A stretch of DNA of 6,190 bases from Bacillota bacterium (GTDB taxonomy: Bacteria; Bacillota; Clostridia; Lachnospirales; Cellulosilyticaceae): positions 1 through 6,190 of the forward strand of contig JAEXBC010000061.1 of NCBI GenBank assembly GCA_023457875.1. The letters run 5' to 3'. The notes under the pieces are model-generated. The model did no database searches. It saw nothing but the letters and a program-made list of their open reading frames with translations, and was not told the origin of the DNA. Shown one piece after another: positions 1 to 6,088 of the stretch. Position 1 is the first letter of the stretch. Every line of letters starts with the position of its first letter. The translations under genes and the position numbers were made by a program.

Positions 1-896
1 GTGGTAGTGGCTAAAATAAGTAGCTTTTTAGGTAAATCAGTTTGATTTTGGTGATGAACGGTCATAATACCTTTACCTACAGTTGTATCTCTATACAAAA
101 TACCACTTGATTTAACTGCCTCAGGAGAGTTACTCATAATAAGGGTTCCAGCAGTATCCTGAACCTCCACACCAGTGGCCGCTTCAAAGGTATTGTAGTC
201 CTTATCAACATAGCCTTCAATTAAGTCGCCTTGACGACCTTGATCAAAGAGATAAAAACCATTTCTCTCAATCTTTTCTGCGCCAACCACCACCTGACAG
301 GCTATTTTATTAGACCAGTTTCCCCATTCATCTTGTAGTTCTAAGCTTATTTCATAGGTTCCAGCTTTTTTGAAATAATTGGGTTTGCTAGAGACAATAT
401 TTCCGTTTTCAGTAATATTTCTATAACGCCATCTTTGCCCTTTTATACTTAGCTCATTGGGATTATCATATGTATACTGAAGGAAAAGCTTTTCTCCGAT
501 GGCATAATGTGACTTCTCGGAGCTAAAGCTTGTTAGTCTTAGTGGCTTTGCCGCAGTAATGGTTACCCTTTTACCTGACCACTCACTCCAATTTCCCTTT
601 GAGTCACGCACACGCAAAAAAAGTTCATATTGACCTTCTTTTACATCACTAAACAATTTTTTAGCATAACTACTGGTCTTTTTCTTTCCATTTATCACCA
701 TCATCCATTCTCTCTTTGTAATCTTAAGGCCACTAGGACTATAGCTAGTCTCCACTACTTCAACCGTTTCATTCACCTGATAGCTTGGCTTAGTAAAAGA
801 AAAAATGGCAATTGGCTTTTCATTCGCTCCATAAACCAGGAGTGGGTATAGGCTGAGGGTTATCAAAACCATCACAATAAGTGTATTTCTTTTCAT
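1..896 (-). CDS. Secreted protein with tandem Ig/PKD-like repeats (N-terminal part, runs off left edge)
   Basis: The frame is open from ATG at 896 through position 1, giving 298 residues and no stop, so the C-terminus lies outside the window. Residues 1-24 form a signal peptide (MKRN, a hydrophobic run, then VYGA), so the product is exported. Two similar modules of about 90 residues follow, at roughly 27-115 and 118-205. Each ends with a G-x-Y, L, D, GNWS pattern (GNWS at 101-104 and 192-195), as expected for PKD/Ig-like beta-sandwich domains. Residues 206-298 form a different domain containing NSPEAVKSSGILYRDT. I associate that segment from memory with secreted clostridial and Paenibacillus proteins carrying copper-amine-oxidase-like 'stalk' domains, but this is a weak link. 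A GGAGGG site sits just before the ATG. The gene is separated from the acetylation operon upstream by a terminator, so it is its own transcription unit. The specific function is unknown; a surface or envelope role is inferred. Confidence 0.85.
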   Translation of the reverse strand, partial: MKRNTLIVMVLITLSLYPLLVYGANEKPIAIFSFTKPSYQVNETVEVVETSYSPSGLKITKREWMMVINGKKKTSSYAKKLFSDVKEGQYELFLRVRDSKGNWSEWSGKRVTITAAKPLRLTSFSSEKSHYAIGEKLFLQYTYDNPNELSIKGQRWRYRNITENGNIVSSKPNYFKKAGTYEISLELQDEWGNWSNKIACQVVVGAEKIERNGFYLFDQGRQGDLIEGYVDKDYNTFEAATGVEVQDTAGTLIMSNSPEAVKSSGILYRDTTVGKGIMTVHHQNQTDLPKKLLILATT

Positions 897-901
897 CTGT
901 C

Positions 902-961
902 CCTCCGTGGTTTTCTTTTTATTATACAACATAAAGCTGTCGATATTAATACAAATCGACA
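902..961 (-). promoter_or_regulatory. Promoter, inverted repeat and RBS of the secreted-protein gene
   Basis: Reading the minus strand, a perfect -10 TATAAT lies at 926-921. With a 17-base spacer the -35 is TTAATA at 949-944 (4 of 6 matches to TTGACA). A perfect inverted repeat, TGTCGAT (938-944) and ATCGACA (955-961) with a 10-base centre, overlaps and flanks the -35. The ribosome binding site GGAGG is at 906-902, five bases before the ATG. The TGTCGAT arm differs by one base from the core TGTCGAA of the Spo0A box known in spore formers. A link to Spo0A is an inference; another dimeric regulator could bind the repeat. Confidence 0.5.
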
Positions 962-1013
962 AAAAACACCATTTTAATGATACCAAAATGAATAATAAAT
1001 CTTATCTCAACTT

Positions 1014-1063
1014 AAAAGAGTGCTTCAAAATGGAAATGGTTTCCTATTTTGAAACACTCTTTT
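1014..1063 (-). terminator. Rho-independent terminator after the acetylation operon / small ORF
   Basis: A long hairpin is formed by arms 1014-1036 and 1040-1063 around a 3-base loop. In the minus-strand RNA the arms pair along their whole length except for one bulged A, with one U-G wobble, and the stem ends in CUCUUUU. The corresponding plus-strand RNA would have a C-A mismatch instead of the wobble, so the minus direction fits better, although the structure may work both ways. It lies 20 bases after the stop of the 27-codon ORF and closes transcription coming from 3944. Confidence 0.8.
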
Positions 1064-1082
1064 GCATCTGCGTATAAAACCA

Positions 1083-1166
1083 TTACCTTTTTGGTGGATA
1101 AGCTCCCTCTAAGCTTTCGAAGCTTATACCTCTGGGAAGAATGTTTCGGTGATTATAATATTTCAT
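1083..1166 (-). CDS. Candidate small protein, 27 aa
   Basis: A 27-codon frame runs from ATG at 1166 to TAA at 1085-1083. The product begins MKYYNHRNILPRG and ends AYPPKR; it is hydrophilic, with no membrane segment or cysteine. A perfect AGGAGG lies at 1180-1175, eight bases before the ATG, which is as strong as any ribosome site in this window. The terminator starts 20 bases after the stop, as expected for the last gene of a transcript. It lies 151 bases downstream of the DHHW gene on the same strand with no terminator seen between them, so it may be the third cistron of the acetylation operon or have its own unseen promoter. I do not recognise the peptide. The frame also encodes a 7-bp DNA palindrome (1110-1126). 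The main doubt is that short frames arise by chance; the ribosome site and position argue against that. Confidence 0.45.
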   Translation of the reverse strand: MKYYNHRNILPRGISFESLEGAYPPKR

Positions 1167-1317
1167 ATAACTAACCTCCTGCATTCATATTGGCTTTACC
1201 ATCATATTATCTTTCCTTTTTGGTATCTTATACTGGTAACTTTTGTTATACACGCTTTTATTTATTCTACGCCACTTCATCTTACTTGATAGCGCCATTT
1301 AGAAATATAGCTGTCTA

Positions 1318-2514
1318 TCATTTTTGGGTATTAATAGACTTGTACACGTAGAGTATCAAATCTGGCTGATAGTCTTCAATATAATCTGTAACGCTTCCTG
1401 TATAATACCTCGTATCTAGCATTCTTGTCTCGCTTACCATAGTAGAAAAATAGGCTGTAAAGGGAAGTGCAAAGGAGTCTTTAAAAACAAGCACCTTCAT
1501 ATCCTGTTTCGCCGTCTTATTTTTAATGATGACTTCAGAATAATCTGCTCCAAAATAGGCCGCATAACGATTAGTAAATACGCTCTTATCATTTAATAAG
1601 TTCTTCTTAATAATTGCTTTTTCAAAGTCTCCTTCTATTGTTGAAGCATTGCTGCCTTTATTAATGGTCACCTCATAGTTTGTTTCAAAGTTAGGTGTAA
1701 TTAAGGTGTAATCATCTAATCCGCCGTAGTACCTTCCCACTCTTCTTCCTTGAGATCCCAAGAAATTTTGACGATAAAAGGTGGTTTTGTACTGACTCAT
1801 ATCTGTGTAAAAACCTTCTTGATCCAAGCTGATACCAAAGGTTTCATCCAAGCACTCTACCACTTTGCCTACTGCCCAAAAGGCAGTTTGAGCGCGCCAG
1901 TGATGGTCGGTGTTATAAAACAAGGTGCTTTTATCTAGTCCATCCTCCTCCACCTTTTCTCTCAGATCAAGTACGCTAATATTTTGCTCCCTTAAGGCTT
2001 CAAGGAATCGATCCGCATTACTGTTGGAGTAATCCACAACAGACTCTGGCATTTTAGTATAGCCTTCAATCACCTTGATAGGTGTTTGGACATATAAAAG
2101 TGGAATTCCCTTATCCTTAATACATTCATTAACCTTTGTTACCTCTTGTACATATAAATCCGTATCTAATGCTTGAGCAGCAAACTGGAGCTTCCCATGA
2201 TTATCTTTAATCACATTGTATTCCCCTGCTGCATCTCTCACAAAGTTCTTGCCTAAGAGACGCTCTGAGAGTCCAAAAAGATTTACAAAGGACTCCTTTT
2301 GGTAAATATTTTCATTAATTCCCGCCTCAAAGCCTGATATGGCCCCCAAAATCCAGCCATCGATACTTGGCTGTTGTTCATACCTAGCTGTTGCCCCTTG
2401 AAGAGTCTGCTTGGTAATACTTTTTAGATGAGGCACCATAGTAAGTGCTCCTCCTGCTATAAGAGTGACACAAAACAAACAAATCGCCACTCTTTGTAAG
2501 GTTAATTTCTTCAT
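1318..2514 (-). CDS. DHHW family (AlgX/AlgJ-like) membrane-anchored O-acetylation protein
   Basis: A 398-residue protein with an N-terminal signal anchor (about residues 8-28) followed by an extracytoplasmic domain. It carries the family's name motif DHHW at 203-206 within FYNTDHHW, and a KDSFALPF segment at 345-352 whose Ser347 is the likely nucleophile of the SGNH-like fold. LLYVQTPIKV (139-148) and GSQGRRVGRYYGGLDDYT (253-270) match what I recall of clostridial DHHW proteins. In related systems (AlgX and AlgJ with AlgI; DltD with DltB) such proteins act outside the membrane with an MBOAT partner to move acyl groups onto a polymer. Here the MBOAT gene ends 11 bases upstream, and the AGGGGG ribosome site (2526-2521) touches its stop codon, so the pair is probably translationally coupled. 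The acceptor glycan cannot be read from the sequence. The length looks normal and the gene intact. Confidence 0.9.
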   Translation of the reverse strand: MKKLTLQRVAICLFCVTLIAGGALTMVPHLKSITKQTLQGATARYEQQPSIDGWILGAISGFEAGINENIYQKESFVNLFGLSERLLGKNFVRDAAGEYNVIKDNHGKLQFAAQALDTDLYVQEVTKVNECIKDKGIPLLYVQTPIKVIEGYTKMPESVVDYSNSNADRFLEALREQNISVLDLREKVEEDGLDKSTLFYNTDHHWRAQTAFWAVGKVVECLDETFGISLDQEGFYTDMSQYKTTFYRQNFLGSQGRRVGRYYGGLDDYTLITPNFETNYEVTINKGSNASTIEGDFEKAIIKKNLLNDKSVFTNRYAAYFGADYSEVIIKNKTAKQDMKVLVFKDSFALPFTAYFSTMVSETRMLDTRYYTGSVTDYIEDYQPDLILYVYKSINTQK

Positions 2515-2525
2515 TTTGATCCCCC

Positions 2526-3944
2526 TTAGAAGTTAAAGTAAATAAAAGGATTATAGGTTCCTTTTACTAAATACGCTGTCGATACTAAAAATAGTACCGC
2601 TAAAATCACACCTTCAAATAACGCTTTAGCCTTATTTCCCTTTTGCAAATACTTAATAGAAAGCTTTTTGTACCAACCACTAATAGGTAAGCAGGCTAAA
2701 ATACCAAAGGCTACAATAATAAGATGTTCAGAGATATAAAAGCTTCCCAAAGAACCCACTATCTCGTTTTGCGTTAAGCCAAACATCGCGAAAAGATAAT
2801 CCTTTGCTGAGCTCATGCTTTCTGCTCTAAATAGCACCCAACTGATTAGTACTAAAAACAGGGTATAAAGATGTCCAAGGAATTTGCTCTTTTCAAGCCA
2901 TTTATCTAATCCGGTAAATTTCTCAATCACCAAAATGACACCAAAATACAGACCCCATGCCATGAAGGTCCAGTTTGCCCCATGCCAGATACCTGTGAGT
3001 GTCCAAACAATCAATAGATTTCTAGCTAATTTGAGTTTGCTAACGCGGCTTCCTCCTAATGGGAAGTACACATAATCCCTAAACCAAGTACTTAGGGAAA
3101 TATGCCATCTCCTCCAAAAATCTGAAACAGATTTTGCTGTGTAAGGCAAGTTAAAGTTCTCTAGGAAATGAAAACCAAACATTCTCCCTAACCCTATTGC
3201 CATATCAGAGTATCCTGAAAAATCAAAGTATATTTGAAGCATATATGTAATAGCTCCCAGCCAAGCAAAGGCAACACTAATATCACCACCTAAGCTGTAT
3301 GCCTCATCAGCAACAAGGGCAAATTGATTAGCTAAAAGCACTTTTTTACTAAGACCTATAATAAAACGCACAATACCTGATGCAAAATCTGCTTCAGTTT
3401 CTTTTCTGCCATGAATTTCTTTTGCAATGGTTTCATATCTCACAATAGGTCCAGCGATAAGTTGCGGGAAGAGTGCTACATAAAGGCCCACGTCCAAGGG
3501 GTTTTTTAACACATCTCCATTTTTTCTGTATACGTCGATGACATAGGAGATACTTTGAAAGGTAAAAAAGGAAATACCAATTGGTAAGGCAATTTGTGGC
3601 ACTGTAAAATTGGTGTGAGCCACTTGGTTAATCGTCTCTACAATAAAGCCTGCATACTTAAAAATCCCTAAAATACCCAGATTAACCACTAACATGGCTA
3701 TCAATATGAAAGTTGATTTTGCTTTTTGGTTCTGGTAGCGATCAATGAGCCGTCCAAAAACATAGTTCAAGCCTATGCATAAAATCATAATTAAAACAAA
3801 TTTAGGCTCACCCCAAGCATAAAAGATTAAGCTTGATATGAGTAATACTAGATTTCTAGTGGTTTCTTTTTTGGTTAATCCATAATATAAAATCAGTACA
3901 ATTGGAAAAAATACAAATAGAAAGGTGGTACTTGAAAATAACAT
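2526..3944 (-). CDS. MBOAT family O-acyltransferase (AlgI-like)
   Basis: A 472-residue polytopic membrane protein of the membrane-bound O-acyltransferase family, full length for the AlgI/PatA type. The family core is present: QLIAGPIVRY (161-170), YFDFSGYSDMAIGLGRMFG (239-257), DFWRRWHISLSTWFRDYVY (275-293), and GIWHGANWTFMAWGLYFG (318-335) with the catalytic His321; His281 is the second conserved histidine. Such enzymes take an acyl group from a cytoplasmic donor and pass it through the membrane to an extracellular partner, here most likely the DHHW protein encoded next. The protein ends YNPFIYFNF, resembling the C-terminal tyrosine motif proposed to relay acyl groups in MBOAT systems (Tyr469). 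The start is set by a perfect AGGAGG at 3956-3951, six bases before the ATG. No glycosyltransferase or polymer synthase is nearby, so the substrate (wall, capsule or peptidoglycan) is unknown. Confidence 0.95.
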   Translation of the reverse strand: MLFSSTTFLFVFFPIVLILYYGLTKKETTRNLVLLISSLIFYAWGEPKFVLIMILCIGLNYVFGRLIDRYQNQKAKSTFILIAMLVVNLGILGIFKYAGFIVETINQVAHTNFTVPQIALPIGISFFTFQSISYVIDVYRKNGDVLKNPLDVGLYVALFPQLIAGPIVRYETIAKEIHGRKETEADFASGIVRFIIGLSKKVLLANQFALVADEAYSLGGDISVAFAWLGAITYMLQIYFDFSGYSDMAIGLGRMFGFHFLENFNLPYTAKSVSDFWRRWHISLSTWFRDYVYFPLGGSRVSKLKLARNLLIVWTLTGIWHGANWTFMAWGLYFGVILVIEKFTGLDKWLEKSKFLGHLYTLFLVLISWVLFRAESMSSAKDYLFAMFGLTQNEIVGSLGSFYISEHLIIVAFGILACLPISGWYKKLSIKYLQKGNKAKALFEGVILAVLFLVSTAYLVKGTYNPFIYFNF

Positions 3945-4002
3945 TTACTGCCTCCTTCAACATCCTGTTCATTTTTTTATTTCTTATTTAAGCATATTTT
4001 AT

Positions 4003-4038
4003 GGCATAATTTTTAATATGCCTAAATGGATATGACAA
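4003..4038 (-). promoter_or_regulatory. Probable promoter of the MBOAT-DHHW operon with overlapping palindrome
   Basis: On the minus strand a -35 TTGTCA (4038-4033, 5 of 6) and a -10 TAAAAA (4015-4010, 4 of 6) are separated by 17 bases. The -10 lies in the centre of an inverted repeat, GGCATA (4003-4008) and TATGCC (4017-4022), and a related GCATATT copy is at 3992-3998. A repressor bound there would block the promoter. The predicted leader is about 58 bases. The match is moderate, and no better promoter was found between 3957 and 4100. Confidence 0.35.
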
Positions 4039-4054
4039 TTTCCATAATTAATTG

Positions 4055-4070
4055 CGTTAAAAATCGTTAA
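4055..4070. repeat. Direct repeat CGTTAA x2, 10-bp period
   Basis: CGTTAA occurs at 4055-4060 and again at 4065-4070, spaced one helical turn apart. It lies between the minus-strand promoter at 4003-4038 and the plus-strand -10 at 4103. Same-face tandem hexamers are the usual form of a response-regulator site. The period does not match the wider spacing typical of LytTR sites. This could be chance in A+T-rich DNA. Confidence 0.25.
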
Positions 4071-4099
4071 TTACTCTATAGGATTAAAGCAAATAACTA

Positions 4100-4108
4100 T
4101 GGTACAAT
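4100..4108 (+). promoter_or_regulatory. Extended -10 element, plus strand
   Basis: TGG-TACAAT (TG at 4100-4101, TACAAT at 4103-4108) fits an extended -10 promoter with 5 of 6 matches in the hexamer. No good -35 is visible at 16-18 bases upstream, which extended -10 promoters can tolerate. The expected start of transcription is near 4115, heading into the terminator at 4165-4195. Confidence 0.35.
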
Positions 4109-4114
4109 ATATAA

Positions 4115-4195
4115 GTAAGTTAATTAGACATTTATTTTTAACAAATAGAATCACTCTCTCCCCGAGGACTAATAGCTATAGGCATTAGTCCTTTT
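4115..4195 (+). ncRNA. Candidate small RNA between the two operons
   Basis: Transcription from the extended -10 element at 4100-4108 would run about 80 bases and stop at the hairpin ending near 4192. The stretch has no open frame with a ribosome site. It would be an orphan plus-strand transcript, since every gene on either side reads the other way. The 5' part is A+U rich and unstructured, with UCACUCUCUCCCC (4151-4163) just before the hairpin. That C/U-rich run could pair with G-rich ribosome sites such as the AGGGGG sites in this window; this is an inference. I match it to no known RNA family. Confidence 0.3.
4165..4195 (+). terminator. Rho-independent terminator, plus strand
   Basis: AGGACTAAT (4165-4173) pairs perfectly with ATTAGTCCT (4184-4192) around a 10-base loop, and the stem runs into TTTT (4192-4195). 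In the opposite direction the stem is followed by CGGGGAG rather than Ts, so it serves plus-strand transcription. No protein gene on that strand ends here, which is the main support for a small RNA. Confidence 0.6.
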
Positions 4196-4299
4196 ACATT
4201 CTATCAAACTTAGTGCTGTATTTCTATATTTTTATCGTTTCCAACCATACTTCTCTATCATAACGGTTTTATAGTGCCTCGTCCATATTTAATCTCAAA

Positions 4300-4346
4300 A
4301 ATAACCCCTTTCATTAGACTGACTTTGTCTAACAAAAAGGGTTACT
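4300..4346 (-). terminator. Rho-independent terminator of the permease-LytTR-DUF3021 operon
   Basis: Arms 4300-4319 and 4327-4346 form a 20-pair stem with a 7-base loop, followed on the minus strand by TTTTTGAG, partly from the stem end. All 20 positions pair in the minus-strand RNA, four of them as G-U wobbles; in plus-strand RNA those four would be A-C mismatches. That asymmetry shows it evolved to stop minus-strand transcription, 52 bases after the DUF3021 stop codon. Confidence 0.85.
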
Positions 4347-4398
4347 TTAATGTTGTTACCAAAATTTGTTATTTTACTTATTGTTGTTTGATTTAACG

Positions 4399-4836
4399 CT
4401 ATTTAACTTGATTTTTATTTTGCTTGTAATTTTCTAGATATTGATTGAGTTTTTTGTTGGTGAGCTTATCCCTTTGATAATCCATCACCCAAACAAAAAC
4501 ATAAACCAGCGTCACAATAACTACCATGATTAAAATTTGGGACAAACGGTGAGCATCTATCCATTTAAAACCAATTGCTGCCCCCAACAACACACCTACT
4601 ATGCCTATATAATGCAAAATGCTTCTTTTGATGAATTGCCTTCTATTGTATTCTTTGGGTGAATAAAAAATAAAATTTAAGGCAGCTGAAAACAAGGAGG
4701 TGACAATGAGTTGCCATAACAAGTTGCCCTCTACCTTCACCTCGGAAAACATACTCACAAAAAGGGCTGATCCCATCAGACTGCCTGTAGCAATAATAAA
4801 AAATTGATTCACGGTATCCTTTAGAAAATCCTTCAT
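4399..4836 (-). CDS. DUF3021 family membrane protein
   Basis: A 145-residue integral membrane protein with four predicted segments at about 11-30, 38-58, 73-92 and 99-118, and a charged cytoplasmic tail (119-145, rich in K, N and Q). Size, layout and the position directly after a LytTR gene match the DUF3021 family. In Firmicutes such membrane proteins are paired with LytTR regulators in two-gene regulatory systems, in which the membrane partner restrains the DNA-binding protein (known for the streptococcal HdrM/HdrR and BrsM/BrsR pairs; transfer to this pair is inference). The gene begins nine bases after the LytTR stop, with an AGGGGG site overlapping that stop, so the two are co-translated. 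A terminator follows 52 bases after its end. The gene looks intact. Confidence 0.85.
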   Translation of the reverse strand: MKDFLKDTVNQFFIIATGSLMGSALFVSMFSEVKVEGNLLWQLIVTSLFSAALNFIFYSPKEYNRRQFIKRSILHYIGIVGVLLGAAIGFKWIDAHRLSQILIMVVIVTLVYVFVWVMDYQRDKLTNKKLNQYLENYKQNKNQVK

Positions 4837-4845
4837 CTTTTCCCC

Positions 4846-5283
4846 CTATAACCCAAGCTTATTTTTTAATTCTGGTACAAACTGCCTTGAGATAATAACT
4901 TTTTCTCCATTATCTAATAGTGCCTCAAAACGTCCACTAAACGCTGGATTTAAGTATTTTATCTTAGTAAGATTAAGTATGACTGACTTTGAAGCCCTAA
5001 AATAATCCGTATGCTCATAAAGCTTTTCAATTTCATAAAGCTTTAATTTAGACTCAAACACCTGATTCTTGCAATAAATAAAAATACGGTTATCTACTGC
5101 TTCAAAATAATAAACCTCACTTGGAGTAACCATATGCATCTTTCCCTTATCAAAACCAACCAGCTTACTTTGTTGCATTTTAATGCCATAAATCATCTGA
5201 AGTAGTGCATCATCCAGTTCATGGCACCTGACAATAATCGCCTCTTCTTCGCCCTCTTTGATATCTTCAATAATGATTTTCAT
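4846..5283 (-). CDS. LytTR domain DNA-binding transcriptional regulator
   Basis: A 145-residue protein starting MKIIIEDIKEGEEEAI, with a short N-terminal part (1-44) and one LytTR DNA-binding domain (about 45-144). Family segments are VYYFEAVDNRIFIY (57-70), DYFRASKSVILNLTKIKYLN (93-112) and IISRQFVPELK (130-140). There is no receiver domain, so it is not a classical response regulator; control probably comes from the DUF3021 membrane partner encoded next. The frame also stays open to a TTG at 5310, but that start would overlap the upstream gene and has no ribosome site. The ATG at 5283 has an AGGGGGG site just before it and is preferred. Such regulators often control themselves and a neighbouring ABC transporter. 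Here the neighbouring permease appears broken, so the present target is uncertain. Confidence 0.9.
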   Translation of the reverse strand: MKIIIEDIKEGEEEAIIVRCHELDDALLQMIYGIKMQQSKLVGFDKGKMHMVTPSEVYYFEAVDNRIFIYCKNQVFESKLKLYEIEKLYEHTDYFRASKSVILNLTKIKYLNPAFSGRFEALLDNGEKVIISRQFVPELKNKLGL

Positions 5284-5293
5284 AGGCCCCCCT
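5284..5293 (-). promoter_or_regulatory. Ribosome binding site that sets the LytTR start
   Basis: AGGGGGG (5293-5287) followed by CCT lies directly before the ATG at 5283-5281. The site lies between the permease stop (5299-5297) and this ATG, so the longer TTG-initiated frame from 5310 would run straight through it. G-rich sites of the same kind precede the DHHW and DUF3021 genes. Confidence 0.7.
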
Positions 5294-5296
5294 ATA

Positions 5297-6088
5297 CTAC
5301 CTGTCCGCAATTTTCTTCCTTCTTGTAACGATTCCTGATAATATAGTAAATATTATAGCACTTATCATCAAAATAAGTAAACAAAGACTAAGAGAAATGG
5401 TATGATCATCCCATACAATGCTACTGCCCATGAATTCCTTATAATGGCTTATTGCCTTAGAAGGAGCGCTGGCAAATACCTTATCAATAGCTGGCTGTGT
5501 ATAGATTTCCCTCATACCAGCTGTTCCATATAATACAGGAAAACACTTGAGCACCCTTTGTACCGTTTCTGGCAATGAACCAAGTGGTAAATAAATCCCT
5601 GCTACAAACCCTATGAGGGTACCAATGGTGGTGGTTATTGCTGAATAGCTATTTGAAGAGCCAATGAAGGAGGCAAGGAAAAATAGGGTGGCTACAATAG
5701 AAATCACATTCACCACTGTAAAGCCAATAATTTTGAGCACCGCCACTAAGCCAAGTAACTCTCCTCCACTTAATAGAATATATAGCTGAGATAATCCTAA
5801 GGTAATCAGTCCAAAAGCAAAGGACATGATAGAGGCAGCAATGATATAGCCAAAAACCAATAAATTCGAAGATACAGGTGCCACTAAAAAGGATTGTAAT
5901 TTATGTTCTTCTTGGTCTTGAATCATTATACTTAACATATTGAGTGCTACCATCACAATGTTAACTACCATAATACCAGCCATAAGCCAACTATTGGTTA
6001 AAAATAACGCATCACTTCTATCTATGGTAATAAAGTCCCCTAGATATTCAATATTAATTTCTCCTATATAGAAACAGATTAGCTTATT
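5297..6088 (-). pseudogene. ABC-2 type transporter permease, 5'-truncated
   Basis: The longest ATG-started frame is 5983-5297 (228 residues), but the frame stays open 35 codons further to a TGA at 6091-6089. The extra codons include family-like residues: CFYIGEINIEYLGDF, and LFLTNSWLMAG, in which the supposed start methionine lies inside the conserved NSWLMAG motif. There is no ATG, GTG or TTG upstream in frame and no ribosome site before 5983, so the true N-terminus, the first membrane segment plus a short cytoplasmic lead of about 25-35 residues, is missing. The remainder is typical of ABC-2 permeases: several membrane spans, a QEEHKLQSFLVAP loop (from residue 24 of the ATG frame), and GTLIGFVAGIYLPLGSLPET (121-140) near the ABC-2 signature, ending RRKKIADR. 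Intact homologues pair with an ATPase to export drugs, peptides or lipids; no ATPase is in the window. All three minus-strand frames upstream contain stops, so a single frameshift does not restore it. Confidence 0.75.

Noticed and set aside
630..851. Plus-strand open frame of 73 codons
   Set aside because: It lies entirely opposite the secreted-protein gene, has no ribosome site, and its residues look like antisense of coding sequence.
1110..1126. TAAGCTT-TCG-AAGCTTA palindrome as an operator or terminator
   Set aside because: It falls inside the 27-codon frame, has no T run, and its composition can arise by chance; noted only as part of that gene.
1287..1320. TGATAG / CTATCA hairpin just after the DHHW stop codon as a terminator
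   Set aside because: Only six pairs with a 22-base loop and no following T run; the strong terminator is further on at 1014-1063.
1750..1938. Plus-strand open frame of 62 codons
   Set aside because: Antisense to the conserved DHHW region of the minus-strand gene; no supporting signals.
2884..3075. Plus-strand open frame of 63 codons
   Set aside because: Antisense to the MBOAT core around His321; no ribosome site or recognisable product.
5284..5310. TTG start at 5310 giving a 154-residue LytTR protein
   Set aside because: It would overlap the permease end, lacks a ribosome site, and adds residues (RTGSIGGP) translated from the real ribosome site of the ATG at 5283.
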